Positions 8,835 through 18,527 of a stretch of 64,000 nucleotides of DNA are shown here, piece by piece; within the stretch, counting starts at the first letter, position 1, and every line of letters starts with the position of its first letter. Under the pieces are notes generated by a model. The model had not been told where the DNA came from. It did no database searches and saw nothing but the letters and a program-made list of their open reading frames with translations. Made by a program: the position numbers and the translations under genes. The DNA is from Candidatus Gordonibacter avicola (GTDB lineage Bacteria > Actinomycetota > Coriobacteriia > Coriobacteriales > Eggerthellaceae): contig DXGM01000035.1 in assembly GCA_019113915.1 (NCBI GenBank), positions 124,001 through 188,000 on the forward strand, read 5' to 3'.

Positions 8835-11411
8835 TCACATCTCCCCTTCTGTCATCCACGCATCAATCAGCAAGCCAGCATCCTTGTCGTAGGGTCGCTC
8901 AAACGCCTCGGGGTGTTCGCTACGTAGGGTTTCCAGATCGGCCTTCCCAATAGTTACTAAGAAACTGCTGGTCACCTCACCGGCACAATGTTCAGAAATG
9001 ACCGACGACGGGCAGATAAGGTTATTTGCCCCACCACGATCGACAACCCCCAGTTCAATGGGGTCGAGTCGCGCACCATGATCCTGATAGAGCGCACCCG
9101 GCATGATGCGCGGCGTCACATACGCACCACCCAGCACCACGCCGCGTTCATTCGAAAGCGCCACTACGTCTCCGTGCGCAATACCCAAACGTTCGGCGTC
9201 CACCGGATTGATCCACACGGGCTCATAGCGGTAACCATCAGGCCCCACTACCTTACAGGTGTCGATCTCGCGGAACCACGTCACGTCGTCAAGCTCGGCA
9301 TGCAAGCGCCAGCGTGGATGGTTCGACACCAGCAAGAACGGGTAAGCACGGGCACGCTCGTGCAGCAAACTCTCTTGCTGGGTTTTGCCAAAGGGAATCC
9401 AGTGCGGCAGCGGCGGGCGCTCCTCGTCATCGGGGAACACCGTCTTCAGATTTTCGCTGACAAACTCTATCTTTCCGGACGGGGTATCAAGCGGATTGTT
9501 CTCCGGATCCTCATAGAACGCTCGCATGCCACGCGGTGTATCGGCCCACCAGCCCTCACGCGTGGGCACGGGATAGTAGCCCTTTTCCCGCAGCTCATCG
9601 TAAGAAACGAGTTCTTGCACGCCGGAGGTAGCAAACGCATACTCCATCCATTCATCAAGCGACTTGCCTTCCACGTAGGCATCGTACAAACCCAGCTTTT
9701 TCGCCACCTCACCAACGGCCTCCCAGTCACTCTTGGATTCACCGAGCGGCTCAATGCACTGATCTTCATACAGTACCGAAGCGAACTGACCCGAAAACAC
9801 ATCATTGCCGATATCACGTTCTTCAAACTTTGTGTTAATGGGCAAAATAATGTCAGCCATGAGGCAGTCGTTCTCCATCCAAATGTGCTGGGCGACCACC
9901 GTTTCAATACGCGGGTCGCGGAGCGCTTCCACCAACGCATTGCCATTGTTCCAACACGTAGTCCAGCAGGGGCTGTCGGTCCACACCATGTGGATAGGGC
10001 CGCCTCCCTCTTCCGAAGTTATCGGGAAGTGGTGCTCGACAAATTGGTCTTCTTTCGGCCAAGGGAAGAGCGTGGTACCGTACCAGGTAAGCTGCTCACC
10101 TTCAGGCAACGTGAGCGCTTCGGGCACCAGCGTCTTGGGTACAAATTGGGGTGGCACCGAAAAATGCCAGCCCCGGCCAGCAGCGGACAGGTTAGGATCG
10201 ACAGCCGGACGCGGTCCGGGGAATTTGTCGCCATTCCACTCTCCCATTTTCAGCTGGCAGCGGCCGGGTGCCCCCACCGCCTGCATGGCGAGCAGGTACA
10301 CCTCAAGACGTGCGGGTTCGTGCGAATATGACGAGCGAGCCATGCCGCCACCGTTGCCGCGGGCAATAGCGGTAGGCATCTTCGCCCATTCCCGCGCAAG
10401 CGCCTTAATGGTGTACTCCGGTACGCCGCACTTTGGCGCCGCCCAGGCCGGGCTTTTCGGTTCGCCATCTTCGTCACCGCGAACGTAGGCGGCAAACTCA
10501 TCGAAGCCAACCGTGTGCGTGCGCACATATTCCTGATCGTACAAACCCTCATCCAACCACACATACGCAAGAGCCAATTGCAGAGCAGCGTCCGTACCCG
10601 GCAGTACGGGTATCCACTTGTCAGCATGGATAGCTGCCGCATAGTTGAGATCGGGGCAGATATACACACTCTTTATGCCCAGCTCTTCAAACCAGTAGCA
10701 CGTACGTGAAGCCATCAGGCCGCTCCAACCCCATGAGGTGGTCTCAGGATCCGACCCCCAGAACAAAATGAGATCGGTGTACTCAGCTACATCAAGCCAC
10801 AGATTGTTTTGCGGAGACTGTCCCAGCGCCTCAAACCCCCAGGCGTGCTTTGAGCCCCAGTACCACCCTTCCCAACTGTCGGGATTGCGCGCTTGCAACG
10901 TATAGCCGCCCATAAGTTCCAGCAACTTTGTCTGACACCCGTGCGGGCCGTGTACCACTTTTGTTTCACCGTGACCGTCGCCCTGTACCAGCACGGCGTA
11001 CGGACCGTACTCTTCACGAATGCGCAGCAACTCCGCAGCGATGAGATCGGTGGCCTCATCCCAAGAAATGCGTTCAAACTTACTTGTGCCACGCGTTTCA
11101 GGATGTCGGTCGCCCCGCGGATCCCAGTCCACCCGTTTGAGCGGGTACAAAATACGGTTTGGCGAATACACGCGCTTTTTGTAAGCGTAGGTATAGGGCG
11201 GCAGCAAAGAGCACATTTTCGGCTCGAACACTGTACCGCGCGCTTCGATGCGCCACGGGTTGAGATCCGCACGCTCGTATGCCTTGTCAAAACGCAAGGG
11301 GCGAATCCGCAGGATTTTCCCGTCTTTTACATCAACCTCAGCAGCGTTTGACCCCCACGTAAAGTTGCAGAACCCCGTGTTCTTAAAACACGTTTTAACG
11401 CCTTCTTCCAT
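8835..11411 (-). CDS. Bis-MGD molybdoenzyme alpha subunit 1 (transhydroxylase / catechol dehydroxylase type)
   Basis: 858-residue catalytic subunit of the DMSO-reductase superfamily. It most resembles pyrogallol-phloroglucinol transhydroxylase (875 residues) and the catechol dehydroxylases of Eggerthella and Gordonibacter. The motif NPDSWEGWYWG includes the Asp-Ser pair whose serine (S179 here) ligates molybdenum in transhydroxylase. The N-terminus lacks the CxxC cluster motif and any Tat signal, as expected for this subgroup. ATG 11411 follows GGAGGAGG. The frame stays open to 11804, but the extra 131 residues do not look like family sequence. The substrate is probably a polyphenol or catechol; which one cannot be told. 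Confidence 0.87.
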   Translation of the reverse strand: MEEGVKTCFKNTGFCNFTWGSNAAEVDVKDGKILRIRPLRFDKAYERADLNPWRIEARGTVFEPKMCSLLPPYTYAYKKRVYSPNRILYPLKRVDWDPRGDRHPETRGTSKFERISWDEATDLIAAELLRIREEYGPYAVLVQGDGHGETKVVHGPHGCQTKLLELMGGYTLQARNPDSWEGWYWGSKHAWGFEALGQSPQNNLWLDVAEYTDLILFWGSDPETTSWGWSGLMASRTCYWFEELGIKSVYICPDLNYAAAIHADKWIPVLPGTDAALQLALAYVWLDEGLYDQEYVRTHTVGFDEFAAYVRGDEDGEPKSPAWAAPKCGVPEYTIKALAREWAKMPTAIARGNGGGMARSSYSHEPARLEVYLLAMQAVGAPGRCQLKMGEWNGDKFPGPRPAVDPNLSAAGRGWHFSVPPQFVPKTLVPEALTLPEGEQLTWYGTTLFPWPKEDQFVEHHFPITSEEGGGPIHMVWTDSPCWTTCWNNGNALVEALRDPRIETVVAQHIWMENDCLMADIILPINTKFEERDIGNDVFSGQFASVLYEDQCIEPLGESKSDWEAVGEVAKKLGLYDAYVEGKSLDEWMEYAFATSGVQELVSYDELREKGYYPVPTREGWWADTPRGMRAFYEDPENNPLDTPSGKIEFVSENLKTVFPDDEERPPLPHWIPFGKTQQESLLHERARAYPFLLVSNHPRWRLHAELDDVTWFREIDTCKVVGPDGYRYEPVWINPVDAERLGIAHGDVVALSNERGVVLGGAYVTPRIMPGALYQDHGARLDPIELGVVDRGGANNLICPSSVISEHCAGEVTSSFLVTIGKADLETLRSEHPEAFERPYDKDAGLLIDAWMTEGEM

Positions 11412-11844
11412 TCCTCCTCCTTTGCCGTGTGCCAGATTTTGCTTCCCGTTCGGCTGCGCCATGGTCACATACACTCCCCGCATTGCGAATCGGCCGCGGC
11501 GCACTAAATACTCGGCAAAGCACCTCGCCTTTTCGGCTTCATGCGCGAAAACGCCCGTTGTACCGCGAGCATACCGTCGCAGTATCGCGTCCGAAGTTTT
11601 GCATAAGCCCTCGTAAAACGTACTACCCAGAGCAGTAGCGGCATCCTGGAGGCCCTTCATACGCTTTTTTCTATGCAGGCACACGTTTTTAGTAAACGCG
11701 TTCGGATTACGAGGGCAGCAAATTGAGCGAAAGTGAAGCAGTCGATGCGCCAAGGGGGCGTTACGAGAGAAAGGGGATCGGTCGCCGGATCGCGCAGACG
11801 GCACAACGGCAGTCCGCTAACTAACAAGGGGGTTGATTCATCTC
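11412..11844. other. Divergent promoter region of molybdoenzyme 1 and SLC13 copy 2
   Basis: 433 bp without a convincing gene. It holds the dyad at 11621 and long untranslated leaders on both sides (about 210 bp each way). The reading frame of the alpha gene is open across most of it, but codon content and family length argue against translation. No terminator or repeat was seen. Confidence 0.5.
11621..11637. promoter_or_regulatory. 17-bp dyad TACTACCCAGAGCAGTA, candidate LuxR operator
   Basis: Imperfect palindrome matching the motif at 4933 and 22040 (consensus TACTRCYCNNRGYAGTA). It lies midway between the divergent alpha-subunit gene (starts 11411) and the SLC13 gene (starts 11845), so one regulator could control both. 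Confidence 0.5.
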
Positions 11845-13284
11845 ATGTCAGACAAAGACAACAGTAAGCCGAAGGGCGCGTCGCTTGGCAAGCGGCTGGC
11901 GCTTATTGGCGTGGCTATTGCCATCATCGTCATTGCACACTTCCTGCCCACGCCCGAGGGGCTGAGCTACGCCGGCAAGATGGCCATTGCGCTCATGGTG
12001 TCGGGCATCGTGCTGTGGGTAACCGAGCCGGTTCCTATGGCAATTTCGGGTCTGGCGCTCATGTGCCTCATGCCCGGGTTCGGCATCTTTCCCTACAACG
12101 GCACACCAGGCGTGTGGGCGAACTTCATCAGTAACGTTATCTTCTTCATCTTGGCGTCGTTTGGCATTACGTCCGCGCTACTGAAGACAAAGATTCCGAC
12201 GAAGATCGTGTTCGCGCTCATGCACGTGACAAAGGGCAACGCCAAAACTACGGTGCTCATGTTCATGGTAGCTACGGCCGTGATCTCGGCGTTTGTGTCG
12301 AACCTGCCGTGCACCGCGCTGTTCGCTGGCATCGCTATGTCCAGCATCATTGAGGTTGAGCAGAAGAACGGCACCGAGAAGCACGCCGCCAACCTTGGCA
12401 AGGCGCTCATGATCGGTATTGCCTACGCCTCTTGCATGGGTGGCATGATCACGCCGGCCGGCTCCGCGCTGAACATCATGACACTGAACATGCTGGGCGC
12501 GAACGCGGGCTTCACCATTTCATTCCTTGACTGGGTCATCATCTGCGCGCCTATCGCCATCATTCTTCTGGTGGTGTGCTGGCTGTCCGTCGTGTTCATC
12601 TTCAAGACCGACCGCATCTCCGACGAGACGATGCTCGCCATCGAGAAGTCGGGTGCCTCGGTGGGCAAGCTGGACACGTTCGATAAGAAGGTGCTGGCCA
12701 TCCTCTTGCTCATGATTGTGTGCTGGGTCGCGAGCAACTGGACCGGGTGGGATGCCACCGCTATTGCCGTGGGTGGTTTGGCGCTGTTCTTCCTCCCGGG
12801 CATCGACGTGCTCACCTGGAAAGAGTACATCTCCAGTGTGCAGTGGGCCATCGTGCTGCTCATTGGCTGCGTACAGTCCATCGCAGGCGGCATCAAGGAG
12901 CAGGGCGCTGCGAGCTGGCTCTTCGGCGCAACCGTGGGCAAGATGGCTGTGTCGGCATTCGCCGTTATCGCCGCCACCGCCATGGCGCTGCCGCTCATGC
13001 GTCTCATTATTCCGGTAGGCCCGGCGCTCATCGCCATCAGCCTTATCCCGCTGGCAGCCATGGGTCCTGGCATGGGCGTTTCGGCCGCCGTGTTTGCCAT
13101 CATCATTGCCTTCAACGCCAACACCACGTTCCTTCTGGGTGTGGACAGCAACAACATGATGACCTTCAAGCACAACCAGTGGAAGATGGGCGAGTTCTTC
13201 AAGGCCGGTATCGCACCGACCATCGCCATGATGATTCTCCACGCCACCATCCTTGCTCCCCTCGTGAGCATGGTGGGGTACTAA
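11845..13284 (+). CDS. SLC13/DASS-family anion permease (copy 2)
   Basis: 479-residue permease with about 12 membrane segments, clearly paralogous to the gene at 3332-4756 along its whole length. Shared blocks include LPTPEGLSYAGKMAIALMVSG, SNLPCTALFAGIAMSSI and LLGVDSNNMMTF. ATG 11845 is preferred; a TTG at 11833 touches the AAGGGGG ribosome-binding site directly and is too close. A strong terminator at 13324 separates it from the next molybdoenzyme gene, so the two may be transcribed separately. The likely role is uptake of an anionic substrate for molybdoenzyme 1 or 2 (inference from position). Confidence 0.85.
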   Translation: MSDKDNSKPKGASLGKRLALIGVAIAIIVIAHFLPTPEGLSYAGKMAIALMVSGIVLWVTEPVPMAISGLALMCLMPGFGIFPYNGTPGVWANFISNVIFFILASFGITSALLKTKIPTKIVFALMHVTKGNAKTTVLMFMVATAVISAFVSNLPCTALFAGIAMSSIIEVEQKNGTEKHAANLGKALMIGIAYASCMGGMITPAGSALNIMTLNMLGANAGFTISFLDWVIICAPIAIILLVVCWLSVVFIFKTDRISDETMLAIEKSGASVGKLDTFDKKVLAILLLMIVCWVASNWTGWDATAIAVGGLALFFLPGIDVLTWKEYISSVQWAIVLLIGCVQSIAGGIKEQGAASWLFGATVGKMAVSAFAVIAATAMALPLMRLIIPVGPALIAISLIPLAAMGPGMGVSAAVFAIIIAFNANTTFLLGVDSNNMMTFKHNQWKMGEFFKAGIAPTIAMMILHATILAPLVSMVGY

Positions 13285-13323
13285 GTCCTACCGTTTGAGC
13301 TCTTCACGGGCTCGCGCTTTCTC

Positions 13324-13363
13324 GGGCCCGGACCCCACATGGGGGTCTGGGCCCTTCCCTTTT
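13324..13363 (+). terminator. Rho-independent terminator after SLC13 copy 2
   Basis: GC-rich stem GGGCCCGGACCCC / GGGGGTCTGGGCCC with a 3-4 base loop, followed by TTCCCTTTT. It lies 40 bases past the permease stop and about 100 bases ahead of the next gene. Confidence 0.8.
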
Positions 13364-13464
13364 CCGCCACCCGACGAACGAGGCCGCCGCTGCGCCGCGT
13401 GTTTCTGCGCGCGACGCGACGTAGCGGCGGCTCCACTTGAACCTAACGAGAGGAAGGGGTGGCC

Positions 13465-16200
13465 ATGGGCACGACCAAAGACCGATCGGTGTACAAGACC
13501 CTCGGATGGTGCGGCTTCGGTGCCGGCACAAACGCGGGCATCGTGGACGTGAAGGAGGGGAAAATTGCCCGTATCCGACCGATGCGCATCGACGAAAAGT
13601 ACTCGGTCGATGACATCAAACCGTGGACAATCCACGCACGGGGGTCGTCATTCACGCCGGGACTTAAAACGACGCTACCGCCGTTGGCGTACGGCTACAA
13701 ACAGCGCGTGTATTCGCCGAATCGTGTTCCCTACCCACTGAAGCGTGTGGACTGGGATCCGCAGGGCGAGCGGCATCCTGAAACGCGCGGCATCAGCGGT
13801 TATGAGCGCATCAGTTGGGACGAAGCTGCGCAAATCTGCGCCGATGAAATTGCACGCGTCATCGACACCTATGGCTGCTCTGCGGTGTTTTGCCAGGGCG
13901 ATGGCCACGGCGAGACGAAGATCATCGGTGGCGGCCATGGCTGCAACACCCGTCTCATGGATGTGCTTGGGGGCTACACTTGCCAAGCACGCCAGCCCGA
14001 TAGCTGGGAGGGATGGTACTGGGGCGCCAAGCACGTGTGGGGCATGGACCCGGTGGGCAAACAGACCCTGCAGAATAATGTACTGCGCGACGTGTCGCAG
14101 AACTCCGACGCGGTGCTGTTCTGGGGCTGTGATCCTGAAACCACACCGTGGGGATGGGGAGGCCAAATTGCCTCGCAGATTTGCTATTGGTGGACGGATC
14201 TGGGAATAAAGAGCATCTATGTGTGCCCCGACCTGAACTATGGCGCTGCTGTGCACGCTGACACGTGGATCCCTGTACTGCCAAACACCGATGCGGCTCT
14301 GCAGCTAGCCATCGCCTACGTCTGGATGACCGAAGGTTTGTACGACCGCTCTTACATTGACACGCACGCCGTAGGTTTTGACTGGTTTGAATACTACGTA
14401 TTGGGTCGCGAAGATGGCGTGCCAAAAACGCCGAAGTGGGCGGAAGAGAAGTGCGGCGTGCCCTCGCGACGCATCAAGGCACTCGCTCGCTACTGGGCAC
14501 AACATAACGTCTCCATTGCCCACTGCAACGGCGGCGGCTACATTCGAAGTTGCTTCTCCCATGAGCCAGGGCGTCTCGAAGTGTGCCTGCTTGCCATGCA
14601 AGCGGTTGGCGCGCCCGGACGCAATCAGATATCCATGATTGAATGGGGCTTATACGGCCAGCAAAACCTGCTCACCTGCCCCCGGCCGGCCGGCGGCACC
14701 TATTTCGGTGCAGCGTTCACCGGCCACCTGCCGGGTACGGGCCTTCGGTGGTCCATTCCTCAGACCATGGTACCCGACGCTATCTTGCTGCCGGAGGGCG
14801 AGGAACTTACCTGGTATGGGCACGTCATCGCTGGCCTTCCACGCATCGACCAGTTCGGTCAACACCGCTACCCGGAGCCAGGTGCCTCGCGTATCCATAT
14901 GTTCTGGACTGATACACCGTGCTGGTCCACATGTTGGAACGGCGGCAACCGCATGCAAGACGCCCTGCGCGACCCCTCTATCGAGTTTATGTTGGTGCAG
15001 CACCCGTGGATGGAAAATGACACGTTGTTCGCCGACATCATACTGCCCGTATCCACAAAGTTAGAGCAAACCGACATCGCCACCTGCACCATGTGCGGGC
15101 ACAACGATCTGGCCATTCACGAGGAACAAGCGGTCGACCCCGTGGGCGAGGCACGCACCGACGCTGAATGCGTGCTAGCCATTGCTGAAAAGCTGGGCGT
15201 AGCCGAACTACTCGTAGGTACATGGCTCGGCTCGATGAGCGTTGATGAAGCTCGCGCGCAACTTCCCGAGCAGTTCGCCGCGCACACCCTGACAGACGAA
15301 GAAAAGGTTGCAGCGTTTGAAGAGCTGAAACGCGTGGGATTCATGGGCGGCAATCCCAATCTCGCCAAGGGAGATGGACCGCGTTCTAAGCAACTGAGCG
15401 CCATGAAGGGCGGCATGTCTCAGTACCTACCTTTCGAGAAGTTTGTGGAAGTGGGTTACTACCCCTTCCCCACGGCTGATGACTGGGAAGACGATCCAGC
15501 CGGACTCATCCAGTTCCATGACGACCCGGAAGGCCATCCGCTGGACACGCCAACCGGCAAGATTGAGTTCTACGCCACCGGCATCGCTGAACATTGGCCC
15601 GGAGACGAAGAGCGTCCGCCCGTACCCCACTGGATTGAGGAAAGTGAAGCGCATCACGAGCGTCTGACCTGCGACCGCGGCAAGGATTATCCCTTCCTCG
15701 TGGTGTCGAATCATCCGCGCTGGCGCGTGCACGCCGAACACGACGACATCGCATGGCTGCGCGAGCTGAACGCCTGCAAGGTCATCGGCCCTGATGGCTA
15801 TCGGTATGAACCCGTCTGGGTGAATCCGGTGGACGCCCGCGCCCGCAACTTACACGATGGCGACATTGTGCGCATTTTCAATGAGCGCGGAAACGTGCTG
15901 GGTGGCGTAGTGGTGACCGAACGCATCATGCCGCACTGTATCAGTCAAGATCACGGCGCTCGCGTGGATAGCATTGTCACCGGCACCGGTGGGCTCGATC
16001 GCGGTGGTGCGAACAACCTCATTTGCCCCGGTGCAACTACGTCGAAAAACGCGCCCGGCGAAGTGACCAACGGATTCTTAGCCAACATTGAGAAAGTGGA
16101 CGTGCAAGCGCTTGCGGCGCAGTATCCGGAAGAGTTCAACCGCGACTACGATCCCGCTGTGGGCCTCATTGCCTCGGCGCGCATCGTCAAGGAGGCATGA
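13465..16200 (+). CDS. Bis-MGD molybdoenzyme alpha subunit 2 (transhydroxylase / catechol dehydroxylase type)
   Basis: 911-residue catalytic subunit, homologous over its full length to alpha 1 and alpha 3. It has the QPDSWEGWYWG motif with S180 as predicted molybdenum ligand. There is no N-terminal iron-sulfur motif and no signal peptide. It is about 40-50 residues longer than its paralogs because of an insertion near residues 590-650 (around the SMSVDEARAQL and GGNPNLAKGDG segments). ATG 13465 follows AGGAAGGGG with ordinary spacing; an in-frame GTG at 13459 lies inside that site. The beta subunit follows after 4 bases. The different insertion suggests a different aromatic substrate from alpha 1 (inference). 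Confidence 0.87.
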   Translation: MGTTKDRSVYKTLGWCGFGAGTNAGIVDVKEGKIARIRPMRIDEKYSVDDIKPWTIHARGSSFTPGLKTTLPPLAYGYKQRVYSPNRVPYPLKRVDWDPQGERHPETRGISGYERISWDEAAQICADEIARVIDTYGCSAVFCQGDGHGETKIIGGGHGCNTRLMDVLGGYTCQARQPDSWEGWYWGAKHVWGMDPVGKQTLQNNVLRDVSQNSDAVLFWGCDPETTPWGWGGQIASQICYWWTDLGIKSIYVCPDLNYGAAVHADTWIPVLPNTDAALQLAIAYVWMTEGLYDRSYIDTHAVGFDWFEYYVLGREDGVPKTPKWAEEKCGVPSRRIKALARYWAQHNVSIAHCNGGGYIRSCFSHEPGRLEVCLLAMQAVGAPGRNQISMIEWGLYGQQNLLTCPRPAGGTYFGAAFTGHLPGTGLRWSIPQTMVPDAILLPEGEELTWYGHVIAGLPRIDQFGQHRYPEPGASRIHMFWTDTPCWSTCWNGGNRMQDALRDPSIEFMLVQHPWMENDTLFADIILPVSTKLEQTDIATCTMCGHNDLAIHEEQAVDPVGEARTDAECVLAIAEKLGVAELLVGTWLGSMSVDEARAQLPEQFAAHTLTDEEKVAAFEELKRVGFMGGNPNLAKGDGPRSKQLSAMKGGMSQYLPFEKFVEVGYYPFPTADDWEDDPAGLIQFHDDPEGHPLDTPTGKIEFYATGIAEHWPGDEERPPVPHWIEESEAHHERLTCDRGKDYPFLVVSNHPRWRVHAEHDDIAWLRELNACKVIGPDGYRYEPVWVNPVDARARNLHDGDIVRIFNERGNVLGGVVVTERIMPHCISQDHGARVDSIVTGTGGLDRGGANNLICPGATTSKNAPGEVTNGFLANIEKVDVQALAAQYPEEFNRDYDPAVGLIASARIVKEA

Positions 16201-16204
16201 CACC

Positions 16205-17014
16205 ATGGCGAAAACGTTTCTTATTGACATTGCCCGCTGCAACGGCTGCCGCAGTTGCCAGGTGGCCTGCAAAGATGAGCACTGTGGCGCCGACTGGGCC
16301 CCGTACGCAGCACCGCAACCCGACACGGGCCAATTCTGGATTGAAGTTGATGAACAGGTGCGCGGCAGTGTGCCAAAGGTAAAAATGGCGTATACGCCGC
16401 ACAGTTGCCGCCACTGCGCGGACGCCCCGTGCCTTGAGGCCGGGCGCGACGGCGCCGTGTACCGGCGCGACGATGGACTGGTAATCATTGACCCTGAGCG
16501 CGCCCGCGGCCAACGCGCCATCGTGGAAGCCTGCCCCTTCGGCGCAGTGTTTTGGAACGAGGCGTTAGCCTTGCCGCAGAAGTGCACCGGCTGTGCGCAC
16601 TTGTTGGAAGATGGTTGGAGCGAACCCCGTTGCGTGGATGCCTGCCCCACCGGGGCCTTGCGCTGGATTGACGAGGAAGATGCCATTGCCGCAGGAGGAG
16701 AAGCTTTGGGTGCAACAGACAGCTGCACCCCGCGCACGCGCTACCTGAACGTGCCGAAGCGCTTCGTGGCGGGCGAAGCGTACGATCGCGAAGCCGATGA
16801 AGAATTGATTGGCTGTACCGTGACGCTGCTCAGCGACGGCACCGAAGTAGCGAAAACAACGACCGATGACTTCGGGGACTTCTGGTTTCATGATGTGGAA
16901 CCAGGGCTATACCGCGTGCGCTTTGAGTATCCCAACTACCTGCCACGCGAAGTAGAGGCAGACGTGCGTACTGAAGACCGCAACATAGGAGGCGTGGCTT
17001 TGGCCAGCGCGTAA
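16205..17014 (+). CDS. Molybdoenzyme iron-sulfur beta subunit 2 (transhydroxylase-like)
   Basis: 269-residue partner of alpha 2. Twelve cluster cysteines (CNGCRSCQVAC, CRHCADAPC, CPFGAVFWN, CTGCAH, CVDAC) predict three [4Fe-4S] clusters. A C-terminal transthyretin-like domain starts near residue 190. ATG 16205 was chosen because the protein then begins MAKTFLIDIARC, like beta 1 and beta 3; the frame extends upstream inside the alpha gene. It is cytoplasmic and lies in a two-gene operon closed by the terminator at 17041. Confidence 0.88.
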   Translation: MAKTFLIDIARCNGCRSCQVACKDEHCGADWAPYAAPQPDTGQFWIEVDEQVRGSVPKVKMAYTPHSCRHCADAPCLEAGRDGAVYRRDDGLVIIDPERARGQRAIVEACPFGAVFWNEALALPQKCTGCAHLLEDGWSEPRCVDACPTGALRWIDEEDAIAAGGEALGATDSCTPRTRYLNVPKRFVAGEAYDREADEELIGCTVTLLSDGTEVAKTTTDDFGDFWFHDVEPGLYRVRFEYPNYLPREVEADVRTEDRNIGGVALASA

Positions 17015-17040
17015 GGTTCTTGGATTCTCTCCTAAGAATA

Positions 17041-17070
17041 GGCTCCCGTGAACGTTGCGGGAGCCTTTTT
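17041..17070 (+). terminator. Rho-independent terminator after molybdoenzyme 2
   Basis: Perfect 8-bp stem GGCTCCCG / CGGGAGCC with a 9-base loop, followed by TTTTT. It is 26 bases past the beta 2 stop. Confidence 0.88.
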
Positions 17071-17170
17071 CATAAGTATACAAACGAGAAGGGCAACCGG
17101 AGACGGTCGGTGCCATAATGGTGAGCAATAGCGATTGGTAAACACTAGCACGAGGGGAAAGGGGAACGGG

Positions 17171-17839
17171 ATGATTGAGGGTGTGGCGCTTGATGCGTAT
17201 GGGACGCTTTTTGACGTGTACTCGGTTGAGCAAAAGTGCGAGGAGTTGTATCCCGGGTTTGGGCAGCGCATCAGCCAAACATGGCGACAAAAGCAGCTGG
17301 AGTACTCGTGGCTACGCACGCTCATGGGGCGCTATGAGAACTTCTGGCACGTCACGGAGGACGCGCTTCGCTACACGCTAGCCGAACTGGGACTAGCAGC
17401 CGACGCGGACAACATCGAGACGCTCATGAAGTCGTATCTGAAACTGGAAATGTATCCCGAGGTGCCACAGGCACTTGAGGCGTTTGGCAGCCGCAAGAAG
17501 GTCATCCTCACGAACGGCGATCTGGGCATGATAGAACCGCTCATGAATCGTACGGGACTGAATGAACACCTGGATGGTTGCCTGAGCGCTGACGAGACAG
17601 GAATGTTCAAAGTGCGGCCCGAGGTGTATCAGCTGGCCATCGATCGTATGGGAATTGAGAAGAGCCACATTTTATTCGTGTCGTCGAACGGCTGGGATGT
17701 GGCCGGCGCAAAGGCGTTCGGCTTCACCGTCGGCTGGGTCAACCGCCGTGGCCTCCCTCCCGAGGAACTGGGAGTACGCGCTGACTACGAGGTGACAAAT
17801 CTTTTGGAGTTGGCGCTAGCAATTGAGGAAGAGCGCTAG
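17171..17839 (+). CDS. HAD hydrolase, L-2-haloacid dehalogenase type
   Basis: 222-residue HAD-superfamily hydrolase. Residues 8-17 (LDAYGTLFDV) hold the nucleophile Asp and the +4 Thr typical of type II haloacid dehalogenases. ILTNGD is motif II, FKVRPEVY contributes the conserved Lys, and FVSSNGWDVAGAKAFG carries the Ser-Asn-x-x-Asp set of the family. ATG 17171 follows a GGGG-rich site. It is a single gene between a terminator and a toxin-antitoxin pair. Dehalogenation of 2-haloacids is the family activity, but related HAD phosphatases look similar, so the substrate is not certain. Confidence 0.8.
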   Translation: MIEGVALDAYGTLFDVYSVEQKCEELYPGFGQRISQTWRQKQLEYSWLRTLMGRYENFWHVTEDALRYTLAELGLAADADNIETLMKSYLKLEMYPEVPQALEAFGSRKKVILTNGDLGMIEPLMNRTGLNEHLDGCLSADETGMFKVRPEVYQLAIDRMGIEKSHILFVSSNGWDVAGAKAFGFTVGWVNRRGLPPEELGVRADYEVTNLLELALAIEEER

Positions 17840-17923
17840 GTCCACGTTTGCTTTTCATATGGTAAATATACTTCTATTGTCTATATGATACACTGATTCT
17901 ATCTTGGAAAGGTAGGTATCATC

Positions 17924-18202
17924 ATGCTGACCATCAACATGGACGATGAAGTGAAAAAGGAATTTCAGGACGTCGTGAATAAGCTGGGACTTAATGCCAC
18001 TTCCGCCGTCAACCTGTTCGCTCGAGCTGTCATACGTGAGAAGGCAATCCCCTTCCCCATTACCTTACGAACGAGGGATGAGCAGGATTGGAATGATTAT
18101 CTGAGCGGAACAATCGAAAAAAGCTGCGAAGACCTCCGCAGGGGCGACGTCATAACTGAAGAAGAGCTTGAGCGTCTCATTGATCAGAATAAGGCGTCCT
18201 AA
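17924..18202 (+). CDS. RelB/DinJ-family antitoxin
   Basis: 92-residue antitoxin. The N-terminus (INMDDEVKKEFQDVVNKLGLNATSAVNLFARAVIREKAIPF) is the ribbon-helix-helix DNA-binding domain of the RelB/DinJ family. The acidic tail should wrap the toxin. AAAGGTAGG precedes the ATG. The toxin gene starts two bases after its stop. The AT-rich upstream stretch (17845-17920) is unlike neighbouring DNA and likely holds the autoregulated promoter; the segment is probably acquired. Confidence 0.85.
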   Translation: MLTINMDDEVKKEFQDVVNKLGLNATSAVNLFARAVIREKAIPFPITLRTRDEQDWNDYLSGTIEKSCEDLRRGDVITEEELERLIDQNKAS

Positions 18203-18203
18203 T

Positions 18204-18527
18204 ATGAGCGATTATCAAGTGCTGGTGACGCAAACGGCGGCACTTATGATCGTTGATGCCAGTGAAACGGTAATCGAAAAGTACAAGAAAGCAGTACGCG
18301 TTATTGCTTCCCAACCTGAGTTAGGGCGGAAATACCTCCCAGAAAATGGCGATGACGAACTTCCCATTTCTTGCCGCGTATTCGCCTTACCGGGTTGCAC
18401 CAAAAGTATCTACTACCACATTGATCACCACGAACAGACGATACAAATACTTGGACTCATAGATCAACGAAGAAACCCTGCGTATCGATTTCGCGATGTG
18501 AAGCGGGACGATGATCTGAGAAAGTAG
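18204..18527 (+). CDS. RelE/ParE-family toxin
   Basis: 107-residue protein beginning MSDYQVLVTQTA, in tandem with a RelB-type antitoxin. Size, position and the C-terminal IQILGLIDQRRNPAYRFRD fit the RelE/ParE fold; RelE members cleave mRNA on the ribosome and ParE members act on gyrase. The start at 18204 is set by the antitoxin stop two bases earlier. The last 71 bases overlap the convergent rubrerythrin-like gene, so the two 3' ends are complementary. Which toxin subtype it is cannot be decided by eye. Confidence 0.78.
   Translation: MSDYQVLVTQTAALMIVDASETVIEKYKKAVRVIASQPELGRKYLPENGDDELPISCRVFALPGCTKSIYYHIDHHEQTIQILGLIDQRRNPAYRFRDVKRDDDLRK

Noticed and set aside
11412..11804. 131-residue N-terminal extension of alpha subunit 1
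   Set aside because: Paralogs start at the equivalent of 11411, a strong ribosome-binding site is there, and the extension crosses the operator-like dyad.
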